Both the position numbers and the translations under genes were made by a program. The notes below the pieces were generated by a model. It did no database searches. It was not told the DNA's origin and was given only the letters and a program-made list of their open reading frames with translations. A stretch of DNA of 23,523 nt from Acetobacteraceae bacterium (lineage in GTDB: Bacteria > Pseudomonadota > Alphaproteobacteria > Acetobacterales > Acetobacteraceae). Shown here in pieces: positions 8,501-15,914 of this stretch; position 1 is the stretch's first letter, and each line of letters begins with the position of its first letter. The DNA is taken from assembly GCA_947476855.1 (NCBI GenBank), contig CANJSR010000017.1:1-23523 (forward strand), read 5' to 3'.

Positions 8501-11500
8501 CGCTCTGCGCGAAGACGCCCTGTGCCCAGTCGCCGCTTGTGGTCACGCTGCCCGCGTTCGTGACGTTCACGCCCCCACCCTCTCCCGCAGCACCGCCCTT
8601 GCCGCCGAGGGAAACGGTGAAGCCAAATTTCAGGGGGACGTTCTTCTCGACGATGTCGGAGATGAACTCCCGCGTGCCGATCAGGATGCTGACGGGGTTG
8701 TCGGCCGAGGCTTCGGCGCCGGCCGAACCGGTCAGGCCGCCGCCGCCGCCGACGCTCTGCACGAACACGCCAGTCGAATCGCCGCCGGATGTCAGCACGC
8801 TGCCTTGGACGGTGGCCGAGGCCGATCCGCCATTGCCGCCGCTGCCCCCGGTGCCGCCCCAGTTGAAGGTGCCGGAGAAGGTGGGCTGAACCGATCCGTT
8901 TGAGCACGGCGGGCAGCCAACCGAGCCGCCGAGATTGACCGAGCCGCCCTGGCTCGTGCCGCCGCCGCCGCCGATGCTCTGCACCACGATGGCGGGCGCG
9001 CCGGAGCCGTAGGTGCGGAGCGAACTGCCGGCATAGAGCGTCGCGCTCGCGGTGCCGCCGACCGCGCCAGGCGCGCCGACGCCGCCCACGGCGACGCCGA
9101 GGGTGCCGGTCCAGGTGGCGCCGAAAGCCTCGGTGGTCGTGGTGCCGAAGCCGCCATTGCCGCCGCCGCCGGCGATCGACTGGACCAGGACCGCGTTGGC
9201 GTAGTCGCCATAGGTCGTGACCGAGGCGGTGCCGGCGGCGACGCCGTTCACGCCGCCGATCTCGGCCTTGGCGGTGCCGCCGGGGTCGGCGCTGCCGCCG
9301 CTCCCGCCGACCGCGACGGCGATGTCGGCGGAAATGGTCTGCGTGCTGGTGGCCGTGGCGATGCGGCCATAGGACAGAGTGGCGGCCATGGCGCTGGAAT
9401 CACCGCCGCTGCCGCCGCCGCCGCTGATCGACTGGACCTTGAGCCCGTGCGCGCCCTGGCCCTGGGTGGTGACCTTGCTGCCATTGGTCAGCGCGACCGA
9501 AGCCGGACCGCCACCACCGCCCGAGCCGCCGCTGCCACCGACGGATGTCGTGACGCTCATGCTGTACTGGTTGCCGGTCTCGGGGCTGGGGATCGCCAGC
9601 GTCAGGGCATTGGCCGCCGCCGATCCGCCCACGCCGCCGCCGCCGCCGATGCTCTGCACGACCACGCCGAAGGAATCGACCGGCAGGGTGTTGGACGGCG
9701 CGGTAACCTGGGAGATCGCGCCGCCGGTGCTGACCGTCACGCCCGACAGGGTGGCCGATGCCGCACCGCCGCCCCCGCCGCCGCCGCCGCTGCCGCCGAC
9801 GCCCACCGCCGCGCCGAAGCCGGCGCTGACCGAGTAGCCATAGCCCGCGCCGCCGGTGCCGCCGCCGCCGCCTACGCTGTGGACGACGATGCCGGCTGAC
9901 TTGGTATCCTGCGTGGTGATGGTCCCGCCCGTCGCGCTCAACGTGACCGCCCCGGCACTGCCCCCGTCGCCGCCCGACCCGCCGATCGCGACCGAGACGA
10001 CCACGCCTGTCGAGGTCGCGTCGCCCGCATTGCCGCCGCCGCCGCCGATCGACTGCGCCACCAGGCCATGCGCGACCCCGCCGGATGTGGCGATGTTGCC
10101 CGATGTGTTGACGGTGGTCTGGCCGCCATTGCCGCCGCCGCCGCCCGCCCCGCCGATCGCGGTGAAGATGCCGCCGCTGGTCCCACCATTGCCGCCGCCA
10201 CCGCCGACCGACTGCGCCAGCACGCCCAGGGCGTAGTCGCCTCCGGTGGTGATCGTGCCGGAATGGGTGACGTTGACCGGCCCACCGTTGGACGCGAAGG
10301 CCGCGTCGCCGCCGACGCCCGAGAAATTGCCGCCGCTGCCGCCGTTGCCGCTGCCGCCGCCGACGGCCTGGGCGATGATGCCGATGGAACCCTGGCCAGC
10401 CGTCGTGATGGTGCCCGTGTTGGTGACGCTCGCAGTGCCGACCGTGCCGCTGGCGCCGCTGTCCCCGCCCGAACCGTAGATGCCCTTCTGGCTGGAGCCG
10501 CCGGCCCCGCTCTGCCCGGTCATGGTCTGGACGAAGATGCCGGGGGCGTAGTTGCCGCCCGTGGTGATGGAGCCGTTATTGGTCACGGTGACGGTGCCGC
10601 TGTTGCCGCTGGTCCCTCCGGTGCCGGCGATGCCGACGAAGCCGGAGAAGCCGATCGTGCCGGCCGCCCCGCCTTCCCCGCCCAGGCTGCGGGCGAAGAC
10701 GCCGGCCGCGTCGTCTCCCGCGGTCGAGACGCTGGCGCCGCTGTTGACGGTGACCGTGACGTTGTAGCCTCCGCCGCCCGCCCCGCCATCGCTGCCGGCC
10801 CCGCCCAGGCCCGCCCAAAGCTCTCCGCCCGACGCCCCCGGCCCGCCGATCGAGGAGGCGATGATGCCGTGCGGCGGGGAGGTGGAGGAGGATGGCGCGC
10901 CGCTCGCCGCGCCGGTGGTGACGACGGCGGTCCCGCTGTCCAGGGTCACGGTCACCGGTGCCCCCTGCCCGCCGGTGCCGCCATCGCCGGCGAAGCCCGC
11001 GGCGGAGGGCGCATTGCTGCTGGAGCCGATGTTGCCGCCGCGCCCGCCGACGCCGCCGGCCGCGGTGGCGACGATTCCGGGGGCCTCGGCGCCCGTGGTG
11101 GAGACCCGGCTGGTGTTCTGCAGGTGGACCGCGAGCGGCCCGGAATTGCCGCCGCCGCCGCCGGTGCCGCCATAGCTGGAGAGGCCGAACTTGTCGTAGT
11201 CGGTGCCGGTGCCGCCCAGGCCCCCCTGGCTGATGGCCAGGATGCCAGGCGCGCCGCCCCCGGTGGTGGAGACGACCGTCGAGCCGGCCAGGGTGACGCC
11301 GACCGCGTTCGTGGTGTTGGTCGGGTAGCCGGTGCTGCCGCCATCGCCGCCGCTGCTGCTATCCTGCCCGATGCCGCCATTGCCGCCGACTCCGCCCGTC
11401 GCGCGGGCGATGATGCCGGCGACCTGGGTGCCGGTTGCCGTGACATTGGCGCTGGTGGCGCTGACCGTGACCCCGTTGGTCGCGCCGCCGAACCCGCCAT

Positions 11501-12629
11501 GCCCCTGGTTGTAGCCCGTGCCGCCATTGCCGCCGAGGGCGAAGGCGCCGACCGCGGCCGCGACTCCATCGCCCGGCGAACCGCCGCCCTGGATGCCCAG
11601 GCCGAGGTTCACCGTCCCGCCCGCGTTCAGGGTCACGCCGACCGCGCCGACCGCGCCGCCAGCACCGCCGTCGCCAAGGTCGCCATTGACCGACGGCGTT
11701 CCGTTGCCGCCGACGCCCTGTGCGTAGATCGCATAAAGCTCGGTCGCGGAGGTGCCGGTCATGGTGGGGGACACCGCGATCGGCGCGTTGTTGGTGAAGC
11801 TCACCGCGCCTGCGGGCCCGCCCGACTGGCCGTCATTGCCGACGCCGGCGTTGCCGCCCCGGGATTGTGCCCCGACCGCCCAGAGCGCGCTTTGGATCGA
11901 CAGGCCGCTGATCGTGATGGCGGCGTTGTTGGTCACGGTCACGGCGCCGCCCGCGGCGCCATTCGTGCCGTTCTGGCTGCCGTATTGCGGATTGCCGTTG
12001 CTGTCCGGGCCGCGGCTTGTGGTGCCGCCGCCGGTGCCGCCGGTGCTGCGGGCGAAGACGACCGACGTCGTGGGCACCGAGAACGTCCCGTTCAGGATGA
12101 CGGCCGCGTTGTTGGTGAAGGTGATCGATCCGGCGGTCCCGGCCCCGGCGCCGCCCTGGTCGTTGTCGGTCCCGGTGTAGTTTCCGCCATCGCCGCCCAC
12201 GTTTGTCAGGAAGATCGTATCGATCCCATAGCCGAGTGAACCGCCATTCCCGGTTTGGGTGACGGGGGCGGCGTTGATGAAGGTCAGGTTGCCGGAATTG
12301 CCGCCCGCGGTGGGGGCGTCGTGCTTGTCGGAGCTGTTGGTCCCGCCCCAGCCCGACACGGACCAGGTCAGCGCCTGCGTCCCATTCGCGCCCGATGTCA
12401 GATTGGTGGCCGGCAGGGGCACCGTGATCGCGCCGTTGTTCGTCACGGTATAGGAATTGGTGTCCGTCACCGAGGCCTGCGCGGTCGTCGTGTAGGACCC
12501 CGCCGGCACCTGGCACACGAACGAAGACTCACACACATACGGTGCCAGGATCGCCGCTCGGCTGCCCTGCGACAGCACCAGGCCGAACGCCATGAGAGCC
12601 AGCCCCTTTGTCGCGCGTGTCAAAGGCAT
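5577..12629 (-). CDS. Giant glycine-rich repeat autotransporter (type Va) with C-terminal beta-barrel
   Basis: The protein has 2350 residues. A signal peptide (about 1-25, ending GSRA) is followed by a CESSFVC cysteine pair near residue 33. Roughly 27 degenerate repeats of ~62 residues run from about 190 to 1800, each pairing a beta-strand/turn segment (VTNNGSITT-like) with A-x-G-[IV]-x-[AV]-Q-S-[IV]-G5. Residues ~1800-1960 are a non-glycine beta-helix (NNGTLTGDVHLN, TASGILAFDADFSG). A helical linker precedes a ~275-residue barrel from about CAWLRITGRT (~2073). The C-terminus MSLKF ends in Phe, the usual outer-membrane beta-signal. A second cysteine pair (SCPEF and EGSCAW) sits at the barrel entrance. 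GGGAG at 12638-12642 lies 8 nt before the ATG. The passenger is probably a long beta-solenoid used in adhesion or aggregation (inferred). The long Pro/Ala/Arg-rich open frames on the other strand are reflections of its Gly codons. Confidence 0.93.
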   Translation of the reverse strand: MPLTRATKGLALMAFGLVLSQGSRAAILAPYVCESSFVCQVPAGSYTTTAQASVTDTNSYTVTNNGAITVPLPATNLTSGANGTQALTWSVSGWGGTNSSDKHDAPTAGGNSGNLTFINAAPVTQTGNGGSLGYGIDTIFLTNVGGDGGNYTGTDNDQGGAGAGTAGSITFTNNAAVILNGTFSVPTTSVVFARSTGGTGGGTTSRGPDSNGNPQYGSQNGTNGAAGGAVTVTNNAAITISGLSIQSALWAVGAQSRGGNAGVGNDGQSGGPAGAVSFTNNAPIAVSPTMTGTSATELYAIYAQGVGGNGTPSVNGDLGDGGAGGAVGAVGVTLNAGGTVNLGLGIQGGGSPGDGVAAAVGAFALGGNGGTGYNQGHGGFGGATNGVTVSATSANVTATGTQVAGIIARATGGVGGNGGIGQDSSSGGDGGSTGYPTNTTNAVGVTLAGSTVVSTTGGGAPGILAISQGGLGGTGTDYDKFGLSSYGGTGGGGGNSGPLAVHLQNTSRVSTTGAEAPGIVATAAGGVGGRGGNIGSSSNAPSAAGFAGDGGTGGQGAPVTVTLDSGTAVVTTGAASGAPSSSTSPPHGIIASSIGGPGASGGELWAGLGGAGSDGGAGGGGYNVTVTVNSGASVSTAGDDAAGVFARSLGGEGGAAGTIGFSGFVGIAGTGGTSGNSGTVTVTNNGSITTGGNYAPGIFVQTMTGQSGAGGSSQKGIYGSGGDSGASGTVGTASVTNTGTITTAGQGSIGIIAQAVGGGSGNGGSGGNFSGVGGDAAFASNGGPVNVTHSGTITTGGDYALGVLAQSVGGGGGNGGTSGGIFTAIGGAGGGGGNGGQTTVNTSGNIATSGGVAHGLVAQSIGGGGGNAGDATSTGVVVSVAIGGSGGDGGSAGAVTLSATGGTITTQDTKSAGIVVHSVGGGGGTGGAGYGYSVSAGFGAAVGVGGSGGGGGGGGAASATLSGVTVSTGGAISQVTAPSNTLPVDSFGVVVQSIGGGGGVGGSAAANALTLAIPSPETGNQYSMSVTTSVGGSGGSGGGGGPASVALTNGSKVTTQGQGAHGLKVQSISGGGGSGGDSSAMAATLSYGRIATATSTQTISADIAVAVGGSGGSADPGGTAKAEIGGVNGVAAGTASVTTYGDYANAVLVQSIAGGGGNGGFGTTTTEAFGATWTGTLGVAVGGVGAPGAVGGTASATLYAGSSLRTYGSGAPAIVVQSIGGGGGTSQGGSVNLGGSVGCPPCSNGSVQPTFSGTFNWGGTGGSGGNGGSASATVQGSVLTSGGDSTGVFVQSVGGGGGLTGSAGAEASADNPVSILIGTREFISDIVEKNVPLKFGFTVSLGGKGGAAGEGGGVNVTNAGSVTTSGDWAQGVFAQSVGGGGGKGGTSVSNTAGAIAALNFAIGGSGGAGGNGGTVTVSLNAGSTISTGQTVTDPSTGASNTYGYGAFGLLAQSVGGGGGHGADGSPGSTTLDGTTFPGMSIGGGYAGGGGSAGNGGAVNLTGTGSVTTLGDAAAAIIVQSIGGGGGTGGTGSSLSDELGPITGQVNLNVGGNSGSSGTGGPVTIGLSSTQTVPAVLTIATSGQNAYGILAQSIGGGGGFGFTAPNNTNVTNTLGAQGSPTGDSWGQDVNLTLSAGSRITTTGGGSHAIVAQSIGGGGGISGFPTQTMTVQRASGSGTGNGVGGQVTINVDGTINTSGAGAFGILAQSIGGGGGLLASGNTLFVGTTGSASANGSAGALRITLSGGSITTSGANAVGIFAQSSGLTTGGGSNNNFVDITVNGALSGGAGSNGFGIWVDSGTTANNVTIGSTGSVSALSGLAINYSGVATLNVTNNGTLTGDVHLNGGAGTGTVTNNGNYNGVIASTANVVNAGVLAVGRSGAFSAGTITGNLSQTASGILAFDADFSGRRNDVLTIQGDAALAGRIRPVLTTVLPNIALPVFSVTGTVSGGLTGEPSALFSYGVTRSANTFSVTATGADFTPPGYNLPESRTAAANHLQAAWDAGGNAALAPLFALLGNTADAGGATAYAAQLRQLSPDSTFAPGARGMAAAQNFANATLSCPEFQGTTAMLTEGSCAWLRITGRTAGQDSGNGVTSYRLSSSTWQIGGQQAVGAGWFVGGSLAYESSRLSSEDQLNSGKGQAGFAALTVKYQTGPWLFGAAAFGGAGQFDTSRVITLPGFGAVAKGNPDTANLGLLLRASYTIGREEFYLRPTLSLSTIHVRTGAYRESGGGVLNLSVNSASQTTAMLTPMLEVGGRIALDDSMTLRPFVSAGVSVLSTDQWQQTGRLVSAPAGVGGFSTAVPIDRIVGRVSAGVQLYTGGMLDVRLMYEGEYGGNLTAHGGSLVMSLKF
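7230..12060 (-). repeat. Tandem ~186-bp repeat array encoding the passenger units
   Basis: About 27 units recur at ~186-bp intervals. On the plus strand the most conserved block looks like GCCGCCGCCGCCGATCGACT. Near-identical copies are seen around 7495, 7660, 7840, 8055, 8740, 8955, 9165, 9640, 10040 and 10195. Units beyond about 10500 (protein N-terminal) are degenerate: the Gly5 core reads RSTGG, QSRGG, ISQGG or ATAAGG. Unit length varies with inserts of Gly-rich or Ser/Thr-rich segments. Confidence 0.85.
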
Positions 12630-12823
12630 GTGTCAGGCTCCCGGTTCATCCGCTTCGCTGCCCATTTCGCATGGGACTGGCTCATTCAAAAGACAGGCTG
12701 CGAGATTTGATGCCGAGCGACAAGCAAGGAAATGTAACCCGGCGCGAAAGGGCGCGCCCGATTGATCCTCGGGCCGGCGCGTGCGAGCGTGACAATCAGG
12801 GAACCCGGGAGGGGAACGCCATC
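12630..12823. promoter_or_regulatory. Divergent intergenic region (autotransporter / Gfo-Idh-MocA operon)
   Basis: This 194-bp region must contain both divergent promoters, but I cannot identify convincing -35/-10 pairs. It is locally AT-richer at 12680-12740. A small palindrome, CCCAT-TTCGC-ATGGG (12661-12675), falls in the expected autotransporter leader. GGGAGGGG at 12807-12814 is the Shine-Dalgarno of the plus-strand gene. Confidence 0.45.
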
Positions 12824-13837
12824 ATGGCACGGTTCGCGGTGATCGGCCTCGATCATCGGCACGTCTACGACCTGACCGCCGGGCTGCTCGCGGCGGGGGC
12901 GGTGTGCGTGGGGCATGATCCCGTGACCTCCGACCCGCGCGTCCTGGCGGGGTTCCGCAAGCGCTTCCCGCAGGTGCCCGCGCTGGACCGGCGGGTGCTG
13001 CTGGACGATCCCTGGATCGATTTCGTCATCATCGGCGCCATCCCGCGCGACCGCGCCGCCCTGGCGGCCGAAGCCATGCGATGCGGCAAGGACGTGCTGG
13101 TGGACAAGCCGGGCGTGACGACCGAAGCCGACCTGGCGATGCTGCGCCAGGTTGTGGCCGAGACCGAACGCATCTGGTCGGTTGCCCTGGGCCGGCTGCT
13201 GTCGCGATCGGTCCAGGCGGCGCTGCGGGTGGCGCGGTCGGGAGAGATCGGCCGGCCCGTCCACCTGACTCACCTGGCCCCGCACCGGCTGAACCGAGCC
13301 CTGCGCCCGGCCTGGTTCTTCGACAAGGCGGCCTATGGCGGGATCATCACCGATATCGGCACCCACTCGGTCGACCAGTTCGTGGCCTTCGCCGGCACGA
13401 CCGATGTGGCGATCGACATGGCCGCGATCGGTGCCTTCGGCACGGCACCCGCGGGGTTCGAGGATTTCGCCGAGTTCGTGCTGCACAGCCCCTCGCTTCG
13501 CGGCTACGCAAGGGTCGACTGGTTCACCCCCGATGGGCTGGCAAGCTGGGGCGACGGGCGGCTGTTCCTGGTCGGGACCGAGGGGACGCTGGAACTGCGC
13601 AAGAACCTCGATCCAGCGGGCCGGTCCGGCGGCAACCACATGTTCGTGGTGAGCCGGGCAGAAACGCGGCATGTCGATTGTTCGGCCGAACCGCTGACCT
13701 ACTACAGCGATTTCCTGGCCGATGTGCGGGACCGGACCGGGACCGCGATGGCGCAGCCGGAGGTCTTCGCCGTCTGCGACCTGACCCTGCGGTTGCAGGC
13801 CGAGGCCACCCGCTTCACCGCGGCTCGCCCGACATGA
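12824..13837 (+). CDS. Gfo/Idh/MocA family oxidoreductase (first of pair)
   Basis: The 337-residue protein has an N-terminal NAD(P)-binding half beginning FAVIGLDHRHVYDL, where the usual GxGxxG reads GLDHRH, a variant seen in some sugar oxidoreductases. It carries VLVDKPGVTT (Asp94-Lys95-Pro96), the EKP-motif equivalent with Asp for Glu, and GGIITDIGTHSVDQF (172-186) with Asp177 and His181 as likely catalytic and substrate residues. The family reduces or oxidises sugars, inositols and related polyols using a nicotinamide cofactor in the cytosol. An in-frame extension to 12608 is dismissed: it would overlap the autotransporter start, and GGGAGGGG 9 nt before ATG 12824 is strong. It overlaps the next oxidoreductase by ATGA. 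Substrate unknown. Confidence 0.88.
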   Translation: MARFAVIGLDHRHVYDLTAGLLAAGAVCVGHDPVTSDPRVLAGFRKRFPQVPALDRRVLLDDPWIDFVIIGAIPRDRAALAAEAMRCGKDVLVDKPGVTTEADLAMLRQVVAETERIWSVALGRLLSRSVQAALRVARSGEIGRPVHLTHLAPHRLNRALRPAWFFDKAAYGGIITDIGTHSVDQFVAFAGTTDVAIDMAAIGAFGTAPAGFEDFAEFVLHSPSLRGYARVDWFTPDGLASWGDGRLFLVGTEGTLELRKNLDPAGRSGGNHMFVVSRAETRHVDCSAEPLTYYSDFLADVRDRTGTAMAQPEVFAVCDLTLRLQAEATRFTAARPT

Positions 13838-14826
13838 TCGGCCTGGCCGTGATCGGCCTGGGCAACGCGGTCGTCCCGCATGCCCGCGCCCTGCTGGACC
13901 TGACGGACCGCGCCCGCGTGATCTGGGCCGTCGCGCGCAACCAGGCCCATCGCGACGCCGTCACGACCGAGTATGGCTTCCCCACCCGCCCCGACTACGA
14001 AGGCGCGATCGCCGATCCCGCCGTTGACGCCGTCCTGATCCTGACGCCCACCAACGCGCATCTCGAGATCGCCGAACAGGCCTTCGCCGCCGGCAAGCAC
14101 GTGCTGTGTGAAAAACCCGTGGAGGTCACGGTCCCGCGCGGTGAACGCCTGGTGGCGGCCGGGCGGGCGGCGAACCGGCGCCTCGGGATCATGCTGCAAC
14201 TGCGGTTCCGCCCGGCGAGCCTGCGGCTGAAGGCCCTGCTGGCCGCCGGCGCGCTGGGGGACATCCAGGCCGCGACGATGGTGGTCCCTTGGTGGCGGTC
14301 CCAGGGCTACTACAACGAACCCGGGCGCGGCGTGAAAGCCCGCGATGGCGGCGGCGTGCTGATGATCCAGGCGATCCACACGCTCGATCTGTTCCGCTGG
14401 TTCGTCGGCGTCTCGGCGGTTGAGGCCGCGCAGGTCCGCACCACGGCGCTGCACCGGATGGAGACGGAGGACTATGCCTCGGCCCTGCTGCGGTTGGGCA
14501 ACGGCGCGCCGGGAACGATGATCGCCACCACCGCGGCCTTCCCTGGATCGGCCGAGAGCATCACCGTGATCGGCAGCCTGGGCGTGGCGCGGATGGAGGG
14601 CGGGGCCCTGCGCGTGTCGTGGCTGGACGGCACCGAGGATCGGATCGAGGATACCGGCGGAACCGGCAGTGGATCGCGCGTCATGGCGTTCTCCCACGAA
14701 CCGCACAAGGCCGTGATCCAGGATTTCCTGGACGCGATCGAGCAGGATCGCGATCCAGCCATACCCGGCGAGGAAGCGCTGGAAACCCAGCGCGTGATCG
14801 ACGCCATCATTGCAAAAGGAGGATGA
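13834..14826 (+). CDS. Gfo/Idh/MocA family oxidoreductase (second of pair)
   Basis: The 330-residue protein starts MIGLAVIGLGNAVVPHA (Rossmann GLGNAV), has the family EKP motif VLCEKPVEV (Glu93-Lys94-Pro95), and GGGVLMIQAIHTLDLFRW (172-189) with His182 in the conserved catalytic position. ATG 13834 overlaps the preceding TGA (13835-13837), and no Shine-Dalgarno is visible, so initiation probably depends on translational coupling. Its 3' end contains the ribosome-binding site of the CinA-domain gene. It is a normal-length member, closer to the family consensus than its partner. Paired Gfo/Idh/MocA enzymes often act in sequence on one sugar or cyclitol, for example oxidation and later reduction of a keto intermediate. 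That role is inferred; no transporter or regulator for such a sugar is adjacent. Confidence 0.9.
   Translation: MIGLAVIGLGNAVVPHARALLDLTDRARVIWAVARNQAHRDAVTTEYGFPTRPDYEGAIADPAVDAVLILTPTNAHLEIAEQAFAAGKHVLCEKPVEVTVPRGERLVAAGRAANRRLGIMLQLRFRPASLRLKALLAAGALGDIQAATMVVPWWRSQGYYNEPGRGVKARDGGGVLMIQAIHTLDLFRWFVGVSAVEAAQVRTTALHRMETEDYASALLRLGNGAPGTMIATTAAFPGSAESITVIGSLGVARMEGGALRVSWLDGTEDRIEDTGGTGSGSRVMAFSHEPHKAVIQDFLDAIEQDRDPAIPGEEALETQRVIDAIIAKGG
14817..14822 (+). promoter_or_regulatory. Strong Shine-Dalgarno for the CinA-domain gene
   Basis: AGGAGG, preceded by AAA, lies within the last codons of the upstream oxidoreductase, 7 nt before ATG 14830. It is the best ribosome-binding site of this operon and implies high independent translation of the third gene. 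Confidence 0.8.
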
Positions 14827-14829
14827 CCC

Positions 14830-15315
14830 ATGGACGCCTTGCTGCCACTCGCCGAGAAGATCGGCGCCCGTTTGAAGGAACGGGGTGAAACCATCGCGAT
14901 CGCCGAATCATCAACGGGCGGGCTGATCTCGGCCGCGCTGCTGTCGGTGGGCGGGGCATCGGCCTATTTCCGGGGCGGCAGCGTGATCTACACGCATTAT
15001 GCCCGGGCGGGCTTCCTGGAGATCCCGAACCCGCTGCCGGCGCCGATCGAGCGTGCCTCGACCGAGCCCTATGCCCTCCTGCTCTCCGACACCGTCCGGT
15101 CTCGGCTGCAGGCGACCTGGGGCGTGGGAGAGACCGGGGCCACGGGGCCGACCGGCAACCGCTATGGCGACAAGTCGGGCCATACCTGCATCGCGGTCAC
15201 CGGGCCGGGGTTCAGCAAGGCGATCACGCTGGAAACCGGCAGCCCGGACCGCATCGCCAACATGCGTGCGTTCGGCGTGCGGGCGATGGAACTGATCGCC
15301 GAAGCGCTGAAATAG
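14830..15315 (+). CDS. CinA C-terminal domain protein (PncC-like NMN amidohydrolase family)
   Basis: The 161-residue protein is a stand-alone CinA C-domain. It shows AESSTGGLIS (residues 25-34, with the family's catalytic serine in ESxTGG), SAYFRGGSVIYTHYARAGFL (45-63) and TGATGPTGN (102-110), matching the family's GxxGPxG segment. PncC-type enzymes hydrolyse nicotinamide mononucleotide to nicotinic acid mononucleotide and ammonia, recycling pyridine nucleotides. Compared from memory with E. coli PncC, the region around YSNEAK is replaced by YTHYAR, so a lysine considered important appears to be Arg59, and the glycine loop is longer. The family is secure but NMN deamidase activity is not. Its place behind two nicotinamide-dependent oxidoreductases is suggestive of cofactor maintenance, or of an unrelated ligand. 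Confidence 0.85.
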   Translation: MDALLPLAEKIGARLKERGETIAIAESSTGGLISAALLSVGGASAYFRGGSVIYTHYARAGFLEIPNPLPAPIERASTEPYALLLSDTVRSRLQATWGVGETGATGPTGNRYGDKSGHTCIAVTGPGFSKAITLETGSPDRIANMRAFGVRAMELIAEALK

Positions 15316-15325
15316 GCCTGTGCCG

Positions 15326-15350
15326 TCGGGGGGAGGAACCCTTCCCCCGA
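15326..15350. terminator. Bidirectional hairpin between convergent genes
   Basis: TCGGGGGGAGG (15326-15336) pairs with CCTTCCCCCGA (15340-15350), an 11-bp stem with one G-U and a 3-nt loop. It lies 11 nt after the CinA-domain stop and 14 nt past the MAPEG stop on the other strand. No clear U-tract follows on either side. Confidence 0.55.
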
Positions 15351-15363
15351 TCCAGCCGGCGGC

Positions 15364-15753
15364 TCAGACCGCCCGCAGCGCCGCCATCAGGCAGGCACCC
15401 GAACCCACCACCAGCACGGTGAAGGTCAGCGCCATGCCGGCCACGCGGAACTGAAACCGCTCCGGCTCCCGCGACATGCCGATCGCATGGACGATCCGGC
15501 CGGCCAGCAGCGCCAGGCCCATCGCGTGGATCAGCCAAGCCGGCACAGCCGTCGCCTCGGCCACGGCCATCAGGACAAGCGCGAAGGGGACGTATTCCGC
15601 GAAATTAGCGTGCACCCGCATGCGGCGCAGGAGCAGGCGGTTACCGCCATCGCCGACCGCCATCAGTCCGCTCCGCCGAACCGCGATCACGCGGATCGAG
15701 AGCAGGACGAACAAGGGTGCGAGCAGGCCGGCATAGAGCGCGGTCGTGGGCAT
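15364..15753 (-). CDS. MAPEG family membrane protein (YecN-like)
   Basis: The 129-residue protein has about four hydrophobic helices (5-24, 53-72, 74-92, 102-125). Two MAPEG signatures are present: RVHANFAEYVPFALV (46-60; Arg46, Asn50, Glu53) and AGRIVHAIG (84-92). MAPEG proteins include microsomal glutathione transferases and eicosanoid-synthesis enzymes; bacterial short members are inner-membrane proteins of mostly unknown substrate, possibly glutathione-dependent. GGGGA at 15761-15765, 7 nt before ATG 15753, supports the start. It is convergent with the CinA-domain gene and follows the PEP-CTERM gene on the same strand, with a strong hairpin between, so it is probably transcribed alone. 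Confidence 0.9.
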   Translation of the reverse strand: MPTTALYAGLLAPLFVLLSIRVIAVRRSGLMAVGDGGNRLLLRRMRVHANFAEYVPFALVLMAVAEATAVPAWLIHAMGLALLAGRIVHAIGMSREPERFQFRVAGMALTFTVLVVGSGACLMAALRAV

Positions 15754-15865
15754 GATCCTGTCCCCGGATGCGTAGTCTGTGACACTCCATCACTCAACGC
15801 ATGGGATGGCGGATTGGATCACGTCGTCCGTGGAAACGAGCGCCAGATGCCGGTATCCGGTCGGG

Positions 15866-15893
15866 GTGACGGCCTGCCTGGACAGGCCGTCAC
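15866..15893 (-). terminator. Perfect 11-bp hairpin downstream of the PEP-CTERM gene
   Basis: GTGACGGCCTG (15866-15876) and CAGGCCGTCAC (15883-15893) form a perfect stem with a 6-nt loop, about 20 nt past the PEP-CTERM stop. No U-tract follows on the minus strand, so it may terminate by stem stability or protect the mRNA 3' end. Confidence 0.6.
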
Positions 15894-15914
15894 ATCGAAC
15901 CTCGGCGGATGAGA

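Noticed and set aside
7490..10380. Regularly spaced GC-rich repeats that might suggest a CRISPR array
   Set aside because: The period (~186 bp) is too long, the intervening sequence is coding and related between units, and there are no cas genes.
6528..12239. Long plus-strand open frames (for example 10068-12239 and 6528-7967) opposite the autotransporter
   Set aside because: They are Pro/Ala/Arg/Asp-rich reflections of the Gly-rich repeat codons, have no recognisable domains, and the minus-strand frame has a signal peptide, barrel and C-terminal Phe.
12608..12823. Upstream extension of the first Gfo/Idh/MocA gene
   Set aside because: It would overlap the autotransporter start, has no conserved sequence, and a strong Shine-Dalgarno precedes ATG 12824.
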